Notes: generated from the letters alone by a model not told the origin. Positions 16,174-26,053 are shown, counted from the first letter of the stretch. The stretch is 64,000 bases of DNA from Bacteroidota bacterium (GCA_024743405.1 JANSWP010000006.1:62001-126000), one strand, 5' to 3'. Program-made: numbers and translations.

Positions 16174-18813
16174 ATGGACGATACTAAAGAAATCACTTCC
16201 CCAAATAATGAATATTCCAACGGAAGCGGTTCGGATAATATTATTTCCTTAAAGGGAATGTACAAAGATTATTTTCTTGACTATGCCTCTTATGTTATTC
16301 TGGAACGAGCCGTTCCCTCTATTGAAGATGGTCTGAAACCTGTACAACGTCGGATTTTGCATTCGATGAAACAAATGGATGATGGACGTTATCATAAAGT
16401 TGCTAATATTATTGGTCAAACTATGCAATACCATCCTCATGGTGATGCTGCAATTGGCGATGCTTTAGTCAATATAGGGCAGAAAGATTTAATGATTGAT
16501 TGTCAAGGGAACTGGGGTGATAACCGAACTGGTGACCGTGCAGCGGCAGCACGTTATATTGAGGCGCGATTGACGAAATTTGCGTTGGAGGTTGCTTTTA
16601 ATCCTCAAACAACGGAATGGCAAGTTACTTATGATGGACGGAAAAGGGAGCCTATAGATTTACCAATGAAGTTTCCTTTATTGTTGGCACAAGGTGCAGA
16701 TGGAATTGCGGTAGGACTTTCGACAAAATTATTACCTCATAATTTTATTGAATTAATAAAAGCCTCCATAAAGATTCTTCAGGAAAAACCTTTTAAAATA
16801 TATCCTGATTTTCAAACAGGTGGTCTGATTGATGTAAGAGAATATAATGACGGAAAAAGAGGTGGTAGAGTGAAGGTTAGAGCCCGAATTGAGAAGGTGG
16901 ATAAAAATACTTTGGCGATAAAGGATTTACCTTATGCCGTAACGACTGTCAGTTTGATGGATAGTATCGTCAAGGCGAATGATAAGGGCAAAATTAAGAT
17001 CAAAAAAGTAACCGATAACACAGCTGCCGAAGTTGAAATTTTGGTTGATCTAGCTCCTGGCATTTCACCAGATGTGACAATGGATGCATTGTATGCATTT
17101 ACTGATTGTGAGGTTTCGATTTCTCCGAATGCTTGTGTGATAGTTGATGATAAGCCCCATTTTATTACGGTTTCTGAAATCTTGAAAGTTTGTACAGCCA
17201 ATACAAAACGGTTACTTCAGTGGGAGTTAGAGATCGAAAAAGCAGAACTTGAAGAAAAGTGGCACTTTGCAAGTCTTGAAAAGATTTTTATTGAAAAAAG
17301 AATTTATCGCGAAATCGAAGAATGTGAGACATGGGAAGCAGTCATTGAAACCATTGATCGAGAATTGAAAAAATTTGTTGCGACACCAAGTGATCCTGCA
17401 AAGCAAGGAGATGGTAGAGTGACTTTGATGCGCACGATAACTGAAGATGATATTGTTCGATTGACGGAAATCAGAATCAAGAGAATTTCTAAATTTAATT
17501 CGTTTAAAGCGGATGAAAAAATTGCTGAAATTGAAAAGGCATTAGCAGTAGTAAAACATCATCTTGCTAATTTGATTGATTACGCAGTTGCCTATTTTAA
17601 TAATCTTTTGAAAAAATATAGTAAAGGAAGAGAACGACGTACTGAAATTACCTCTTTTGATGCGATTCGCGCAACCCAAGTAGTTGCAAACAATGCAAAA
17701 TTGTACATGAACGCTAAAGAAGGTTTCATTGGATCAGGTCTGAAAAAGGACGATTTCGTTTGTGATTGTTCTGATATTGATGATGTGATTGTTTTCTTGA
17801 AAGACGGGAAATTTAAAGTTGTTCGAATTGCAGATAAAGTCTTTGTTGGAAAGAATATTATTCATGTAGCTGTTTGGAAGAAAGGAGATGAACGTACCAC
17901 ATATAACCTAATATATGTAGATGGTAAGACGGGGCGTTCGATGGCAAAGAGGTTTAATGTAAAGGCGATAACGCGTGATCGTGATTATGATTTGACAAAA
18001 GGTACTGATGGATCAAAACTGCTTTATTTTACGGCAAATCCGAATGGAGAGGCTGAAATACTGAGCATCCAATTGACTCAAGGGTGTAAGGCTAAAAAGA
18101 AATTATTCGATTTCAATTTTGGCGAATTGACGATCAAAGGACGTGGTTCTGGAGGAAATATTGTTACTCGATATCCTGTTCGAAAAATCACCCAAAAAGA
18201 AGTTGGTCAATCCACTTTAGGGGCGATCAAAATTTGGATGGATGATGTAAGTGGACGGTTGAATATGGCGGATCGAGGTACCTATTTGGGCGCGTTCGAT
18301 ACGGGGGATCAAATTTTGGTTGTCTACGCTGATGGTTCCTATGAAATTACTGATTTTGAATTAACGAATCGCTTTGAAGCTAAAGATGTTGTTTGGATTG
18401 GGAAATTTGACCCAGAGAGCGTGATTAGTGCACTTTATTATGATGGGATTAAGAAATGGTCGGTTGTCAAAAGATTCAAAATAGAAACGAATAAAGCCAA
18501 ACAACGATATAGTTTCATAACTGAACACCGCATGTCCAAATTGATTTTTGCTTCTACTAAACCGAATCCGAAGATCAACTATTCAATGAAAATTGATAAT
18601 AAAAAGATGACCGGTGTTTTAGATTTGGCTGAATTTATAGATGTAAAAGGATGGAAATCGTTAGGGAATAAATTAGCTGATCATAAGGTGACTGGAGTTA
18701 AGGAGATTGAGGATGAAAAACCTTCGCCAAAAGAAGTATCTAATGAAAAATTACAAACTGGAGATACTGTTGATTTTGATTTAGATGATAAAGGACAAAC
18801 AAAATTATTTTAG
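16174..18813 (+). CDS. parC: DNA topoisomerase IV subunit A
   Basis: The 879-residue protein is a type IIA topoisomerase A subunit: KDYFLDYASYVILERAVPSI and DGLKPVQRRILHSM at the N-terminus, the quinolone-pocket region HPHGDAAIGDAL, and the active-site Tyr128 in DRAAAARYIEARL. The N-terminal signature is that of Bacteroidota ParC and differs from GyrA (which has YIDYSMSVIVSRALP). The C-terminal pinwheel-like region (about 520-800) is followed by an acidic tail. It cuts and passes DNA duplexes to decatenate chromosomes with ParE, which is not adjacent. It is transcribed from a consensus promoter and followed by a strong terminator. Confidence 0.93.
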   Translation: MDDTKEITSPNNEYSNGSGSDNIISLKGMYKDYFLDYASYVILERAVPSIEDGLKPVQRRILHSMKQMDDGRYHKVANIIGQTMQYHPHGDAAIGDALVNIGQKDLMIDCQGNWGDNRTGDRAAAARYIEARLTKFALEVAFNPQTTEWQVTYDGRKREPIDLPMKFPLLLAQGADGIAVGLSTKLLPHNFIELIKASIKILQEKPFKIYPDFQTGGLIDVREYNDGKRGGRVKVRARIEKVDKNTLAIKDLPYAVTTVSLMDSIVKANDKGKIKIKKVTDNTAAEVEILVDLAPGISPDVTMDALYAFTDCEVSISPNACVIVDDKPHFITVSEILKVCTANTKRLLQWELEIEKAELEEKWHFASLEKIFIEKRIYREIEECETWEAVIETIDRELKKFVATPSDPAKQGDGRVTLMRTITEDDIVRLTEIRIKRISKFNSFKADEKIAEIEKALAVVKHHLANLIDYAVAYFNNLLKKYSKGRERRTEITSFDAIRATQVVANNAKLYMNAKEGFIGSGLKKDDFVCDCSDIDDVIVFLKDGKFKVVRIADKVFVGKNIIHVAVWKKGDERTTYNLIYVDGKTGRSMAKRFNVKAITRDRDYDLTKGTDGSKLLYFTANPNGEAEILSIQLTQGCKAKKKLFDFNFGELTIKGRGSGGNIVTRYPVRKITQKEVGQSTLGAIKIWMDDVSGRLNMADRGTYLGAFDTGDQILVVYADGSYEITDFELTNRFEAKDVVWIGKFDPESVISALYYDGIKKWSVVKRFKIETNKAKQRYSFITEHRMSKLIFASTKPNPKINYSMKIDNKKMTGVLDLAEFIDVKGWKSLGNKLADHKVTGVKEIEDEKPSPKEVSNEKLQTGDTVDFDLDDKGQTKLF

Positions 18814-18842
18814 GAAAATAACTTTTTGATTTTCAATTAATT

Positions 18843-18884
18843 AATTGAGGAGATTACGTGTAGTGATCTCCTCAATTGTTTTTT
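18843..18884 (+). terminator. Terminator after parC
   Basis: AATTGAGGAGAT (18843-18854) pairs perfectly with ATCTCCTCAATT (18866-18877) over 12 bp, followed by GTTTTTT. It starts 30 bases after the parC stop. Confidence 0.9.
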
Positions 18885-18963
18885 AAGCGTATTGTTTTGC
18901 CTAAGTAACGCCGAAAGAATAAGTTGGACAATTGGACAAAATTATTTTGGTTCTAGTTTTTCT

Positions 18964-19002
18964 AAAAAATCCTTGCATAGCAGGGCTATGGAAGGATTTT
19001 TT
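18964..19002. repeat. Near-perfect 18-bp hairpin
   Basis: AAAAAATCCTTGCATAGC (18964-18981) pairs with GCTATGGAAGGATTTTTT (18985-19002) with one mismatch and a 3-base loop. It lies between the parC terminator and the foldback element. It could be a second terminator, a short palindromic repeat or part of a larger mobile remnant. Confidence 0.7.
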
Positions 19003-19058
19003 AAGGAAGAATGGGGGCAAAAGAAGTCGTCCAGATGATCAAGTTATTTTTTTGGCGT

Positions 19059-19224
19059 TAAGTGCTTGGACAGAAATAACTCACATATATTATGACGGAC
19101 TATTTTTTCACCATATTTTGTTAAAAATACTCGCCATATCTAAGGATATGCCTGTGCTTTTTGCCTCGTCTGGCAAAAAAATAGTTTTCGTCAAATATGG
19201 AACTTATTTATGTCCAAGCACTTA
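19059..19224 (+). repeat. Foldback element, family member 2
   Basis: The outer 21-base arms (19059-19079 and 19204-19224) pair with one mismatch. The pairing continues imperfectly inward, including CTATTTTTT with AAAAAATAG. The apical stem is CATATC/GATATG around a TAAG loop (19135-19150), and 12 bases later comes the box GCCTCGTCT (19163-19171). Box, spacing and apex match the element at 45875-46031, while the outer arms differ entirely in sequence. The surrounding 482-base gap (18814-19295) contains no convincing gene. Confidence 0.75.
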
Positions 19225-19295
19225 CTAAAAGGAGGATTTAGTATTTTCGCTAAAATATATCTCCAAGTAAGGCTCTTAATGACGAACGACCAACT

Positions 19296-20492
19296 ATGAA
19301 ATTATCAAATCGAGCTATAGCAATTCTTGTGGGTTTATCTCTTTTAGGTATCCTCTTTTATTTTTTTAGTAATATCATTGGCTATGTACTAGTGGCGTGG
19401 GTGCTTTCAATGATAGGTCAACCCTTCATGCGTCTTTTTCAAAAAATTAAGTTGTGGAAATTTCAGGCAGGAGCCAATACTGCGGCTGTGTTGACCCTAT
19501 TCAGCTATTTTATTTTACTGGGATTATTGATTCGAATGTTTGCGCCACTTATACTCACTCAGGCAAATAATTTAGCGGAGGTGGATTATAAAACTGTTGG
19601 AGAAGCACTCGAAGAACCTGCTAATCAACTGAAGCAAAAAATGGTGGATTATGGAATATATCAACCAGATACTGTGTTGATAAGTTACCCTGATACGGCT
19701 GCTCTTTTAGCAATTGATTCGAATGCGGTGTTCAAACCAGATACAGTTTCAGTGATCAAGCCTGTTTCGGTTGAAAAACAACTTCAGGACAATTTTTTTA
19801 AATGGTTTGAGCCTCAAAGAATTGGAAATTTTTTCAGTGATATTTTAGCAGCTGCCGGAAACCTTTTATTTACATTGTTTTCCGTTATTTTCATCACCTT
19901 CTTCTTTTTAAAAGAGCAAGGATTGTTTGTCAATTTTTTGGCGGCCTTAGTGCCTGGAGAACATGAAGAAAAGGTACGACGTGCTATCCAAGATATTAGT
20001 TATTTGTTGAGTCGCTATTTTAGGGGAATCGTTTTTCAGGTAACAATCATTACTGTTTTTGTGTCACTTTCTTTAAGTCTTTTTGGAATAAAAAATGCGC
20101 TTTTAATTGGCTTTTTTGCTGCCCTAATTAACGTCATTCCTTATCTCGGACCACTTATCGGTGCCGCTTTTGGAATTATCATAACAATTTCTTCTAATCT
20201 TGATTTGGATTTTTATACACAAATGTTGCCTTTACTTTCAAAGGTGGTTATTGTTTTTGCAGGTATGCAAATGTTAGATAATTTTCTACTCCAACCTTGG
20301 ATATTTTCAAATAGTGTTTTAGCACATCCACTCGAAATTTTTATCGTCATTTTAATGGGTGCACAGATTAATGGAATTATAGGAATGGTCTTGGCCATCC
20401 CTGTTTATACGGTGTTGCGGGTTATAGCACGTTCTTTTCTTAGTGAATTTAAAATTGTTCAGAAAATAACAGGAGGTCTCAACGAGACTTGA
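19296..20492 (+). CDS. AI-2E family (PerM-like) transporter
   Basis: The 398-residue membrane protein has about eight hydrophobic helices with the AI-2E family layout: two N-terminal helices, an extracytoplasmic loop (about 95-165), then a C-terminal helix bundle containing INVIPYLGPLIGAAFG and a final MVLAIPVYTVLRVIARSF. Family members export autoinducer-2 or act as Na+/H+ antiporters, and the true substrate is usually unknown. The gene stands alone with the foldback element upstream and the mevalonate operon 124 bases downstream. Confidence 0.88.
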   Translation: MKLSNRAIAILVGLSLLGILFYFFSNIIGYVLVAWVLSMIGQPFMRLFQKIKLWKFQAGANTAAVLTLFSYFILLGLLIRMFAPLILTQANNLAEVDYKTVGEALEEPANQLKQKMVDYGIYQPDTVLISYPDTAALLAIDSNAVFKPDTVSVIKPVSVEKQLQDNFFKWFEPQRIGNFFSDILAAAGNLLFTLFSVIFITFFFLKEQGLFVNFLAALVPGEHEEKVRRAIQDISYLLSRYFRGIVFQVTIITVFVSLSLSLFGIKNALLIGFFAALINVIPYLGPLIGAAFGIIITISSNLDLDFYTQMLPLLSKVVIVFAGMQMLDNFLLQPWIFSNSVLAHPLEIFIVILMGAQINGIIGMVLAIPVYTVLRVIARSFLSEFKIVQKITGGLNET

Positions 20493-20594
20493 TGTTGTTG
20501 CCGATATTTTCTTATAATCCTAAACCCAAAATCGATCATTAAACCATTTACAAAGCTTGCTGTTAGGTCATTCCTTTTTATCAACCCTATCAAC

Positions 20595-20602
20595 TAACTT
20601 TG
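20595..20602 (+). promoter_or_regulatory. Candidate -7 box of the mevalonate operon
   Basis: TAACTTTG (20595-20602) matches TAnnTTTG. No good TTTG lies 19-20 bases upstream. With the next ATG at 20617, the leader would be under 10 bases. Confidence 0.5.
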
Positions 20603-20616
20603 CAAATCAATAAAGC

Positions 20617-21681
20617 ATGACTTTTTTAATGGATAGATTGGATTCAAAAACGGTAGTTTCTCTTCAAAATGATGACCCAACCGCAGCTTCGCGAAAAAAA
20701 GATCATATTGAATTGGCTTTCAAATCTCAAGTTGGATTAGGGGAGTTGGACGGACGGTTTTATTATGAGCCATTGCTTTCTGGGCATCCTAAAAAGGGAA
20801 GTTTACCCTCTTTGCCGTTTTTGGGCAAAACAATGCGAGTGCCTATGTGGGTATCTAGTATGACCGGTGGCACAGAGATGGCGAATACTATTAATCATAA
20901 TTTGGCGCGAGCATGTAAAGATTTTGGTATGGGTATGGGGTTAGGTTCTTGCCGGGCATTGCTTTATGACGATGATACGCTAAAAGATTTCGATGTTCGA
21001 AATTTAATGGGTAATGAACTACCCTTGTTTGCAAATTTGGGTATTGCTCAATTAGAGCAAGTGATAGAGATGAACGAACTTTGGCGTGTTAATCAACTGA
21101 TTGATAAACTTTCTGCCGATGGTTTAATTATTCATGTCAACCCTTTTCAGGAATGGCTTCAACCAGAAGGTGATTTTTTCAAAAAACCACCGATCGAGAC
21201 AATTCAGATTTGTTTGGAGAAATTGAATATGCCAATAATTGTCAAAGAAGTTGGGCAGGGCATGGGATATGAAAGTTTGAAGACTTTATTTCAATTACCT
21301 TTAATGGCAATAGACTTTGCTGCTAATGGAGGGACCAATTTTGCGAAATTGGAATTATTACGTAGTGATCCAATCAAACAACAGATTTATAGCCAACTTG
21401 CCAATGTTGGTCATAGTGCAGAGGAAATGGTTTTGATAGCCAACAAAATTTTAGAGGAATTAGGTGACCAAGTGAGATGTGAACAAGTTATTATTTCTGG
21501 AGGAATAAAAAGCTTTTTGGATGGATATTATTTGATAAATAAATTAAATACATCTTGTGTTTATGGTCAAGCTTCGGAGTTTTTAAAACATGCTAGAGGC
21601 GATTATGAAACTTTATATAAATACGTAGAATCTCAAGTTCAAGGGTTAGAATTGGCAAATGCTTTTTTGAAAGTTCGATAA
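20617..21681 (+). CDS. fni: Type 2 isopentenyl-diphosphate isomerase
   Basis: The 354-residue protein shows the FMN-dependent type 2 IPP isomerase signature: RKKDHIELAF near the N-terminus, SSMTGGTEMANTINHNLARA, GMGMGLGSCRALL, FANLGIAQL, HVNPFQEWLQPEGD (with the catalytic Gln region), IVKEVGQGMG and FAANGGTNFA. It interconverts isopentenyl and dimethylallyl diphosphate in the cytoplasm. It is the first gene of an operon with HMG-CoA reductase (9 bases later) and a GHMP kinase, which fixes the context as the mevalonate route. Some annotation pipelines call such proteins lactate dehydrogenase-like; the NPFQE and MTGGT motifs argue against this. Confidence 0.9.
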   Translation: MTFLMDRLDSKTVVSLQNDDPTAASRKKDHIELAFKSQVGLGELDGRFYYEPLLSGHPKKGSLPSLPFLGKTMRVPMWVSSMTGGTEMANTINHNLARACKDFGMGMGLGSCRALLYDDDTLKDFDVRNLMGNELPLFANLGIAQLEQVIEMNELWRVNQLIDKLSADGLIIHVNPFQEWLQPEGDFFKKPPIETIQICLEKLNMPIIVKEVGQGMGYESLKTLFQLPLMAIDFAANGGTNFAKLELLRSDPIKQQIYSQLANVGHSAEEMVLIANKILEELGDQVRCEQVIISGGIKSFLDGYYLINKLNTSCVYGQASEFLKHARGDYETLYKYVESQVQGLELANAFLKVR

Positions 21682-21690
21682 ATCGAAAAA

Positions 21691-23037
21691 ATGAAATCGA
21701 AAAAAACAATATCAGGCTTTTCAAAATTATCAAAAATCGATAAGATAAAATGGATAGTGAAGCATTTTTTCACTGAGCCTGACGTAGTAATGCATGAGCT
21801 TAAAAGTTATTGGCTTGCTGATGATGAACAGCAAAGAGTTTTGGATGGATTTAGTGAGAATACTATAAGTAACTATTACATGCCCTATGGAGTGGCGCCC
21901 AACTTTGTGATAAATGGACAAACCTATTGCGTGCCTATGGTCATTGAGGAGAGTTCTGTAGTGGCAGCCGCTTCAGCCGCAGCAAAATTTTGGATGGATA
22001 AAGGAGGATTTAAAGCGGAAGTAATTGATACACAAAAGGTTGGACAAGTTCATTTTTCTTGGAATGGAGATTTTCAAAAATTAAAAAGTGTTTTTGAAGA
22101 ATTAGAAAATGCGCTAAGAGAAGAAACGACCCATATTACCGCTAATATGCAAAAGCGGGGCGGAGGTATCTTAAATATTGAATTAATAGATTATACCGCA
22201 GCCGAAGAGGATTATTATCAGCTGAAAGCAACTTTTGAAACTTGTGATAGTATGGGCGCGAATTTTATTAATTCTGTCCTCGAACAATTTGGTCGAACGC
22301 TCACCAGTTTTGTAGCTACTCATTCGGTTTTTAATGATTCTGAGAGAGATTTGACGGTTATTATGGCTATTCTTTCGAATTATACGCCTGATTGTTTAGT
22401 GCGTGTTTGGGTAGAGTGCCCCATTGAAAAATTAGGTAATTTCCCAGAAGGGATGGATGCAAAGACCTTTGCTGAAAAATTCTGTAAAGCGGTTCAAATT
22501 GCGCAAATTGACCCATATCGAGCGACTACCCATAATAAAGGGATTTTTAATGGAATCGATTCTCTTGTTTTGGCAACGGCAAACGATTTTAGAGCCATCG
22601 AAGCTTGTGGTCACACTTATGCGGCTCGCGACGGACAATATCGAAGTTTGAGTAATTGCTCGGTAGAAAATGGACGATTTAAGTTTTGGATGGATTTGCC
22701 TTTGGCAGTAGGAACCGTTGGTGGATTAACGAAATTACATCCGATTGCAAAACGTTCTTTAGAGCTTTTAGGAAACCCTTCTGCCAAAGAATTAATGGGG
22801 ATAATTGCGGTGGTTGGCTTGGCACAAAATTTCTCAGCCTTGCGATCTCTTATTACCACAGGAATTCAGAAAGGGCACATGAAAATGCATCTCTTAAATA
22901 TTTTAAACCACCTCAATGCGACAGATGCTCAAGTTGAAAAGGTAGTTACTCACTTTGAGGATAAATTGGTTTCTTTTACAGCCGTTCGCGAATATTTAGC
23001 GACAATTTCTACGTCTGAAAAAATGACTATCTCTTAA
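21691..23037 (+). CDS. mvaA: Hydroxymethylglutaryl-CoA reductase (class II type)
   Basis: The 448-residue soluble protein matches class II (bacterial) HMG-CoA reductases. It has the substrate segment ENTISNYYMPYGVAPNF, the catalytic Glu in MVIEESSVVAAASAAAKFW, the catalytic Lys in TTHNKGIFNGIDSL, the Asp in ATANDFRAIEA and the catalytic His in GIQKGHMKMHLLN. It converts HMG-CoA to mevalonate (or the reverse). Placement between IPP isomerase and a mevalonate-type GHMP kinase points to the biosynthetic direction. Spacing of 9 bases on each side implies one transcript. Confidence 0.93.
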   Translation: MKSKKTISGFSKLSKIDKIKWIVKHFFTEPDVVMHELKSYWLADDEQQRVLDGFSENTISNYYMPYGVAPNFVINGQTYCVPMVIEESSVVAAASAAAKFWMDKGGFKAEVIDTQKVGQVHFSWNGDFQKLKSVFEELENALREETTHITANMQKRGGGILNIELIDYTAAEEDYYQLKATFETCDSMGANFINSVLEQFGRTLTSFVATHSVFNDSERDLTVIMAILSNYTPDCLVRVWVECPIEKLGNFPEGMDAKTFAEKFCKAVQIAQIDPYRATTHNKGIFNGIDSLVLATANDFRAIEACGHTYAARDGQYRSLSNCSVENGRFKFWMDLPLAVGTVGGLTKLHPIAKRSLELLGNPSAKELMGIIAVVGLAQNFSALRSLITTGIQKGHMKMHLLNILNHLNATDAQVEKVVTHFEDKLVSFTAVREYLATISTSEKMTIS

Positions 23038-23045
23038 AATTTAAT

Positions 23046-23981
23046 ATGCCGAATCAATCTTTTCATGCCAACGGCAAGCTCCTTCTCACTGGTGAATATT
23101 TTGTATTGGATGGCGCAACAGCACTTGCTCTATCTACTAAATTAGGTCAATCTCTATCTGTGGAAGATAATTCTATGATTAATTGGCTTCATTGGGGGAG
23201 TTATGATGAAAATGGAAAAATGTGGTTTTGGAGTGGCTTTGAATTTAAAACCTTAAATATTCTTGATACGAGTGATAAAGAAATTGCAGGACGGCTTCAG
23301 ATCATCTTAAAGAATATTCAAAAGATTAATCCTAAATTATTTAAAAGGAAAAAGGGCATTGACTTTAAAACAGAACTTCAATTTCCCCGAAATTGGGGAC
23401 TTGGGACAAGTTCTACTTTGATATATAATCTTGCCAAATGGGCAGATATAAACCCATTTGAATTATTGAAAATGACATTTGGAGGTTCAGGCTATGACAT
23501 TGCTTGTGCTGGTGCGCAAGGTTCAATTTTATATCAGATTTCAAATGGAAAACCACAATGGGAAAGTTGTGATTTTAATCCAATCTTTTCCGAAAATTTA
23601 TATTTTGTTTACCTAGATAAAAAGCAAAATAGCAGAGAAGGAATCGCTCGATATCGGGAATTAGTCAAAAAAGAGCCAGAGTTAATTGAAAAAATATCTA
23701 CTCTTACCAATCAATTTTTGACCTGTCAGACACTTCATTTGTTTGAAGAAATTATTTTAGCACACGAAGAAATTATTTCCAAATCCTTGCAGGTTTCAAG
23801 AGCTAAAACATTGTATTTCGCAGATTTTTGGGGTGAGATAAAATCGCTCGGGGCATGGGGTGGAGATTTTGTTTTAGTGACTAGTGATCGGTCTGATCAA
23901 GAGACGAAAGAATATTTTAAGAAAAAGGGATTTGATACTTTTCTGAAATATGAAGAGCTTATCCTGAATTCATCAGAATAA
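23046..23981 (+). CDS. GHMP kinase (mevalonate or phosphomevalonate kinase)
   Basis: The 311-residue protein has a GHMP kinase N-terminus (HANGKLLLTGEYFVLDGATALA), an ATP-binding NWGLGTSSTLIYNLAKW (a variant of the P-x3-GLGSSA loop) and GGSGYDIACAGAQGSILYQ. It is the third gene of the operon behind HMG-CoA reductase, so it most probably phosphorylates mevalonate or phosphomevalonate. Which one cannot be told from sequence alone. The remaining pathway genes (HMG-CoA synthase, diphosphomevalonate decarboxylase) are not in this window. The next gene is convergent. Confidence 0.85.
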   Translation: MPNQSFHANGKLLLTGEYFVLDGATALALSTKLGQSLSVEDNSMINWLHWGSYDENGKMWFWSGFEFKTLNILDTSDKEIAGRLQIILKNIQKINPKLFKRKKGIDFKTELQFPRNWGLGTSSTLIYNLAKWADINPFELLKMTFGGSGYDIACAGAQGSILYQISNGKPQWESCDFNPIFSENLYFVYLDKKQNSREGIARYRELVKKEPELIEKISTLTNQFLTCQTLHLFEEIILAHEEIISKSLQVSRAKTLYFADFWGEIKSLGAWGGDFVLVTSDRSDQETKEYFKKKGFDTFLKYEELILNSSE

Positions 23982-24013
23982 GCTCTTTTGGTAATGGTTA
24001 CAATTGTATGTTA

Positions 24014-26053
24014 TTATTTTTTATATCGCTCAAACCATCCTAAAATATGTACGACTTTTGATATCAAATAACTAGGTTTCGATGCGATTCCATGCCCAGC
24101 CTCCGGAATTCTTACCATCGCCGTTTCTACTCCACTCAATTTTAAACCCGCATAATATTGCTCTGATTCGGACATGGGGGTTCGATAATCGATTTCGCCT
24201 GTGAGCAGCATGGTAGGTGTTTTGACATTGCCAACATAAGAAATTGGGGATCGCTTCATGTAATGTTCCAAATGATCCCAAGGCAATCCTGGGAACCAAT
24301 ATTTATGGAAAAATCCAGGTCCATCAGCATTCAAAACAAAACTGTACCAATTGATAACAGGTTTGGCAACGACAGCCGCACGAAAACGATTCGTATGACC
24401 AACAATCCATGCCGTCAAAACGCCACCACCACTTCCTCCTGTGACAAATAAATTATCCTCATCAATATAACCTTTGGCAATCATTTCATCGACACCTGTC
24501 ATCAGGTCATCATAATCTTGGTTTGGGTAATTGTGATGAATTAGATTTCCAAACTCTTCTCCATAGCTTGAACTCCCTCTCGGATTTGTATATAGCACTA
24601 CATAGCCTGCTGCTGCATATAATTGAACTTCTGTAGAAAATCGATCCCCATAATTGGCGAAAGGGCCTCCATGAATTTCTAAAATGAGGGGATATTTTTT
24701 ATTGGGGTCAAAACCTGGTGGCTTGCAAATCCATCCTTGAATACGACGTTTATCGAATGACGATTCATACCAAATTTCTTCTACCTCTCCCAATTTTTTG
24801 TGTCCAAAAAGGTCTTCATTTAAATTAGTTAATCGATTACTTTTTGCCCCTTCTTTTGTGTTAGTTGCTAAGTCAGCGAGGTGATCGGGTGTTCCATGTG
24901 TAAATGCAAAATTACCATTACTAGCTACCGAAAAAGCACCACCACTGTATGGGCGTCCTAAAGACAACCCACCCACATTACTCGCTAATTCAGATAGAGA
25001 ACCTCGTAAATCGACGAAACCAATTTTCCCATTTCCGTGGCTAGAGTATTGAAAATAAAGCCCACTTCCATCGTGACTCCATTTAATATCACTCACATTT
25101 CTGTCCAAATCTGGAGTTAAACATTTTGAACCAGAGCCATCCATATTCATCACATACAATTTGGTGATTTGGAAACCTTTATAATTGTCATCAAATCCTA
25201 AATAAGCGATACTTCTTCCGTCTGGTGAAACTCTTGGTGAATTGTCTGGACCTTGCCTATTGGTTAAGGCGATTGGGGCTCCACCATTGACAGAAATTTT
25301 ATAGACCTCCGAATTATTAGTTTGAAATTCCCAATCTTCATTTCTATTACTACTAAAAATCAATGATTGACTATCTTTTGTCCACGAAAAACTGGTTAAA
25401 CTGCCGTTTTTACCTTTAGTTATTTGGCGAGGAGTTCCACCATCAATAGAAATGACAAAAAGCTGCCGATAGCCTGGTTTCAGAAACCCTTGCCCATCAC
25501 TCTTATAATTCATGTCATCAATATATTTAGCAGGCGGAGCCCACTTTGCACCTTTTGGGGCTTTGGGCATAGAGATTAAGGACTTTGGTGCATCTGGGAC
25601 AAACATGGTGAAGGCAATCCACTTCCCATCAGGTGACCAGGTGATGCCTCCGGGTGAGTTTTGGAGATTGCTTAGTTTAGCTTCCGCTCCATTATCCAAC
25701 CATCGTAAATACAATTGAGACCCCCTTTCCTTATTGGATATATAAAGTAATTTTTGCCCATCGGGGGACCATTTTGGTGAACGGTCATTATGATTGCCAG
25801 TTGTCAAAGGATGATTGTCTGAACCATCAAATTTGGTAATCCATAAATTCGATAAATTCTTATCTGTCATAATATCTTTGAAATTTCGAACATAAATAAT
25901 ATGTTGACCATCAGGCGAAATTTGAGGATCAGATACGAACTCTAAATCGAAGACATCAATTGGCTCAAATTTTTGAATTTCTGGGATTCCATTTTGAGTA
26001 TTACCAATTTGGAAAATAAAAAGTAATGCAAAAAAGAAGACTGTTTTTTTCAT
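24014..26053 (-). CDS. S9 family serine peptidase (DPP IV/acylaminoacyl peptidase type), secreted
   Basis: From the ATG at 26051-26053 the protein has 679 residues and a signal peptide (MKKTVFFFALLFIFQIGNTQ). An ATG ten codons upstream is possible but would spoil the signal peptide. An N-terminal WD40-like/TolB propeller (about 30-410) carries repeats of SPDGQ/SPDGK type. The C-terminal alpha/beta hydrolase has the nucleophile in GGSGGGVLTAW, Asp in TGEIDYRTP and His in EAGHGI, in the order of S9 peptidases. It cleaves peptides in the periplasm or outside. The gene is convergent with the mevalonate operon. Both GGSGGG and the commoner GGSYGG occur in the family. Confidence 0.9.
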   Translation of the reverse strand: MKKTVFFFALLFIFQIGNTQNGIPEIQKFEPIDVFDLEFVSDPQISPDGQHIIYVRNFKDIMTDKNLSNLWITKFDGSDNHPLTTGNHNDRSPKWSPDGQKLLYISNKERGSQLYLRWLDNGAEAKLSNLQNSPGGITWSPDGKWIAFTMFVPDAPKSLISMPKAPKGAKWAPPAKYIDDMNYKSDGQGFLKPGYRQLFVISIDGGTPRQITKGKNGSLTSFSWTKDSQSLIFSSNRNEDWEFQTNNSEVYKISVNGGAPIALTNRQGPDNSPRVSPDGRSIAYLGFDDNYKGFQITKLYVMNMDGSGSKCLTPDLDRNVSDIKWSHDGSGLYFQYSSHGNGKIGFVDLRGSLSELASNVGGLSLGRPYSGGAFSVASNGNFAFTHGTPDHLADLATNTKEGAKSNRLTNLNEDLFGHKKLGEVEEIWYESSFDKRRIQGWICKPPGFDPNKKYPLILEIHGGPFANYGDRFSTEVQLYAAAGYVVLYTNPRGSSSYGEEFGNLIHHNYPNQDYDDLMTGVDEMIAKGYIDEDNLFVTGGSGGGVLTAWIVGHTNRFRAAVVAKPVINWYSFVLNADGPGFFHKYWFPGLPWDHLEHYMKRSPISYVGNVKTPTMLLTGEIDYRTPMSESEQYYAGLKLSGVETAMVRIPEAGHGIASKPSYLISKVVHILGWFERYKK

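Noticed and set aside
18932-19228. 98-codon plus-strand frame between parC and the AI-2E transporter
   Set aside because: It consists of the 18-bp hairpin and the foldback element read through. The protein has no family features and its sequence follows from the repeats.
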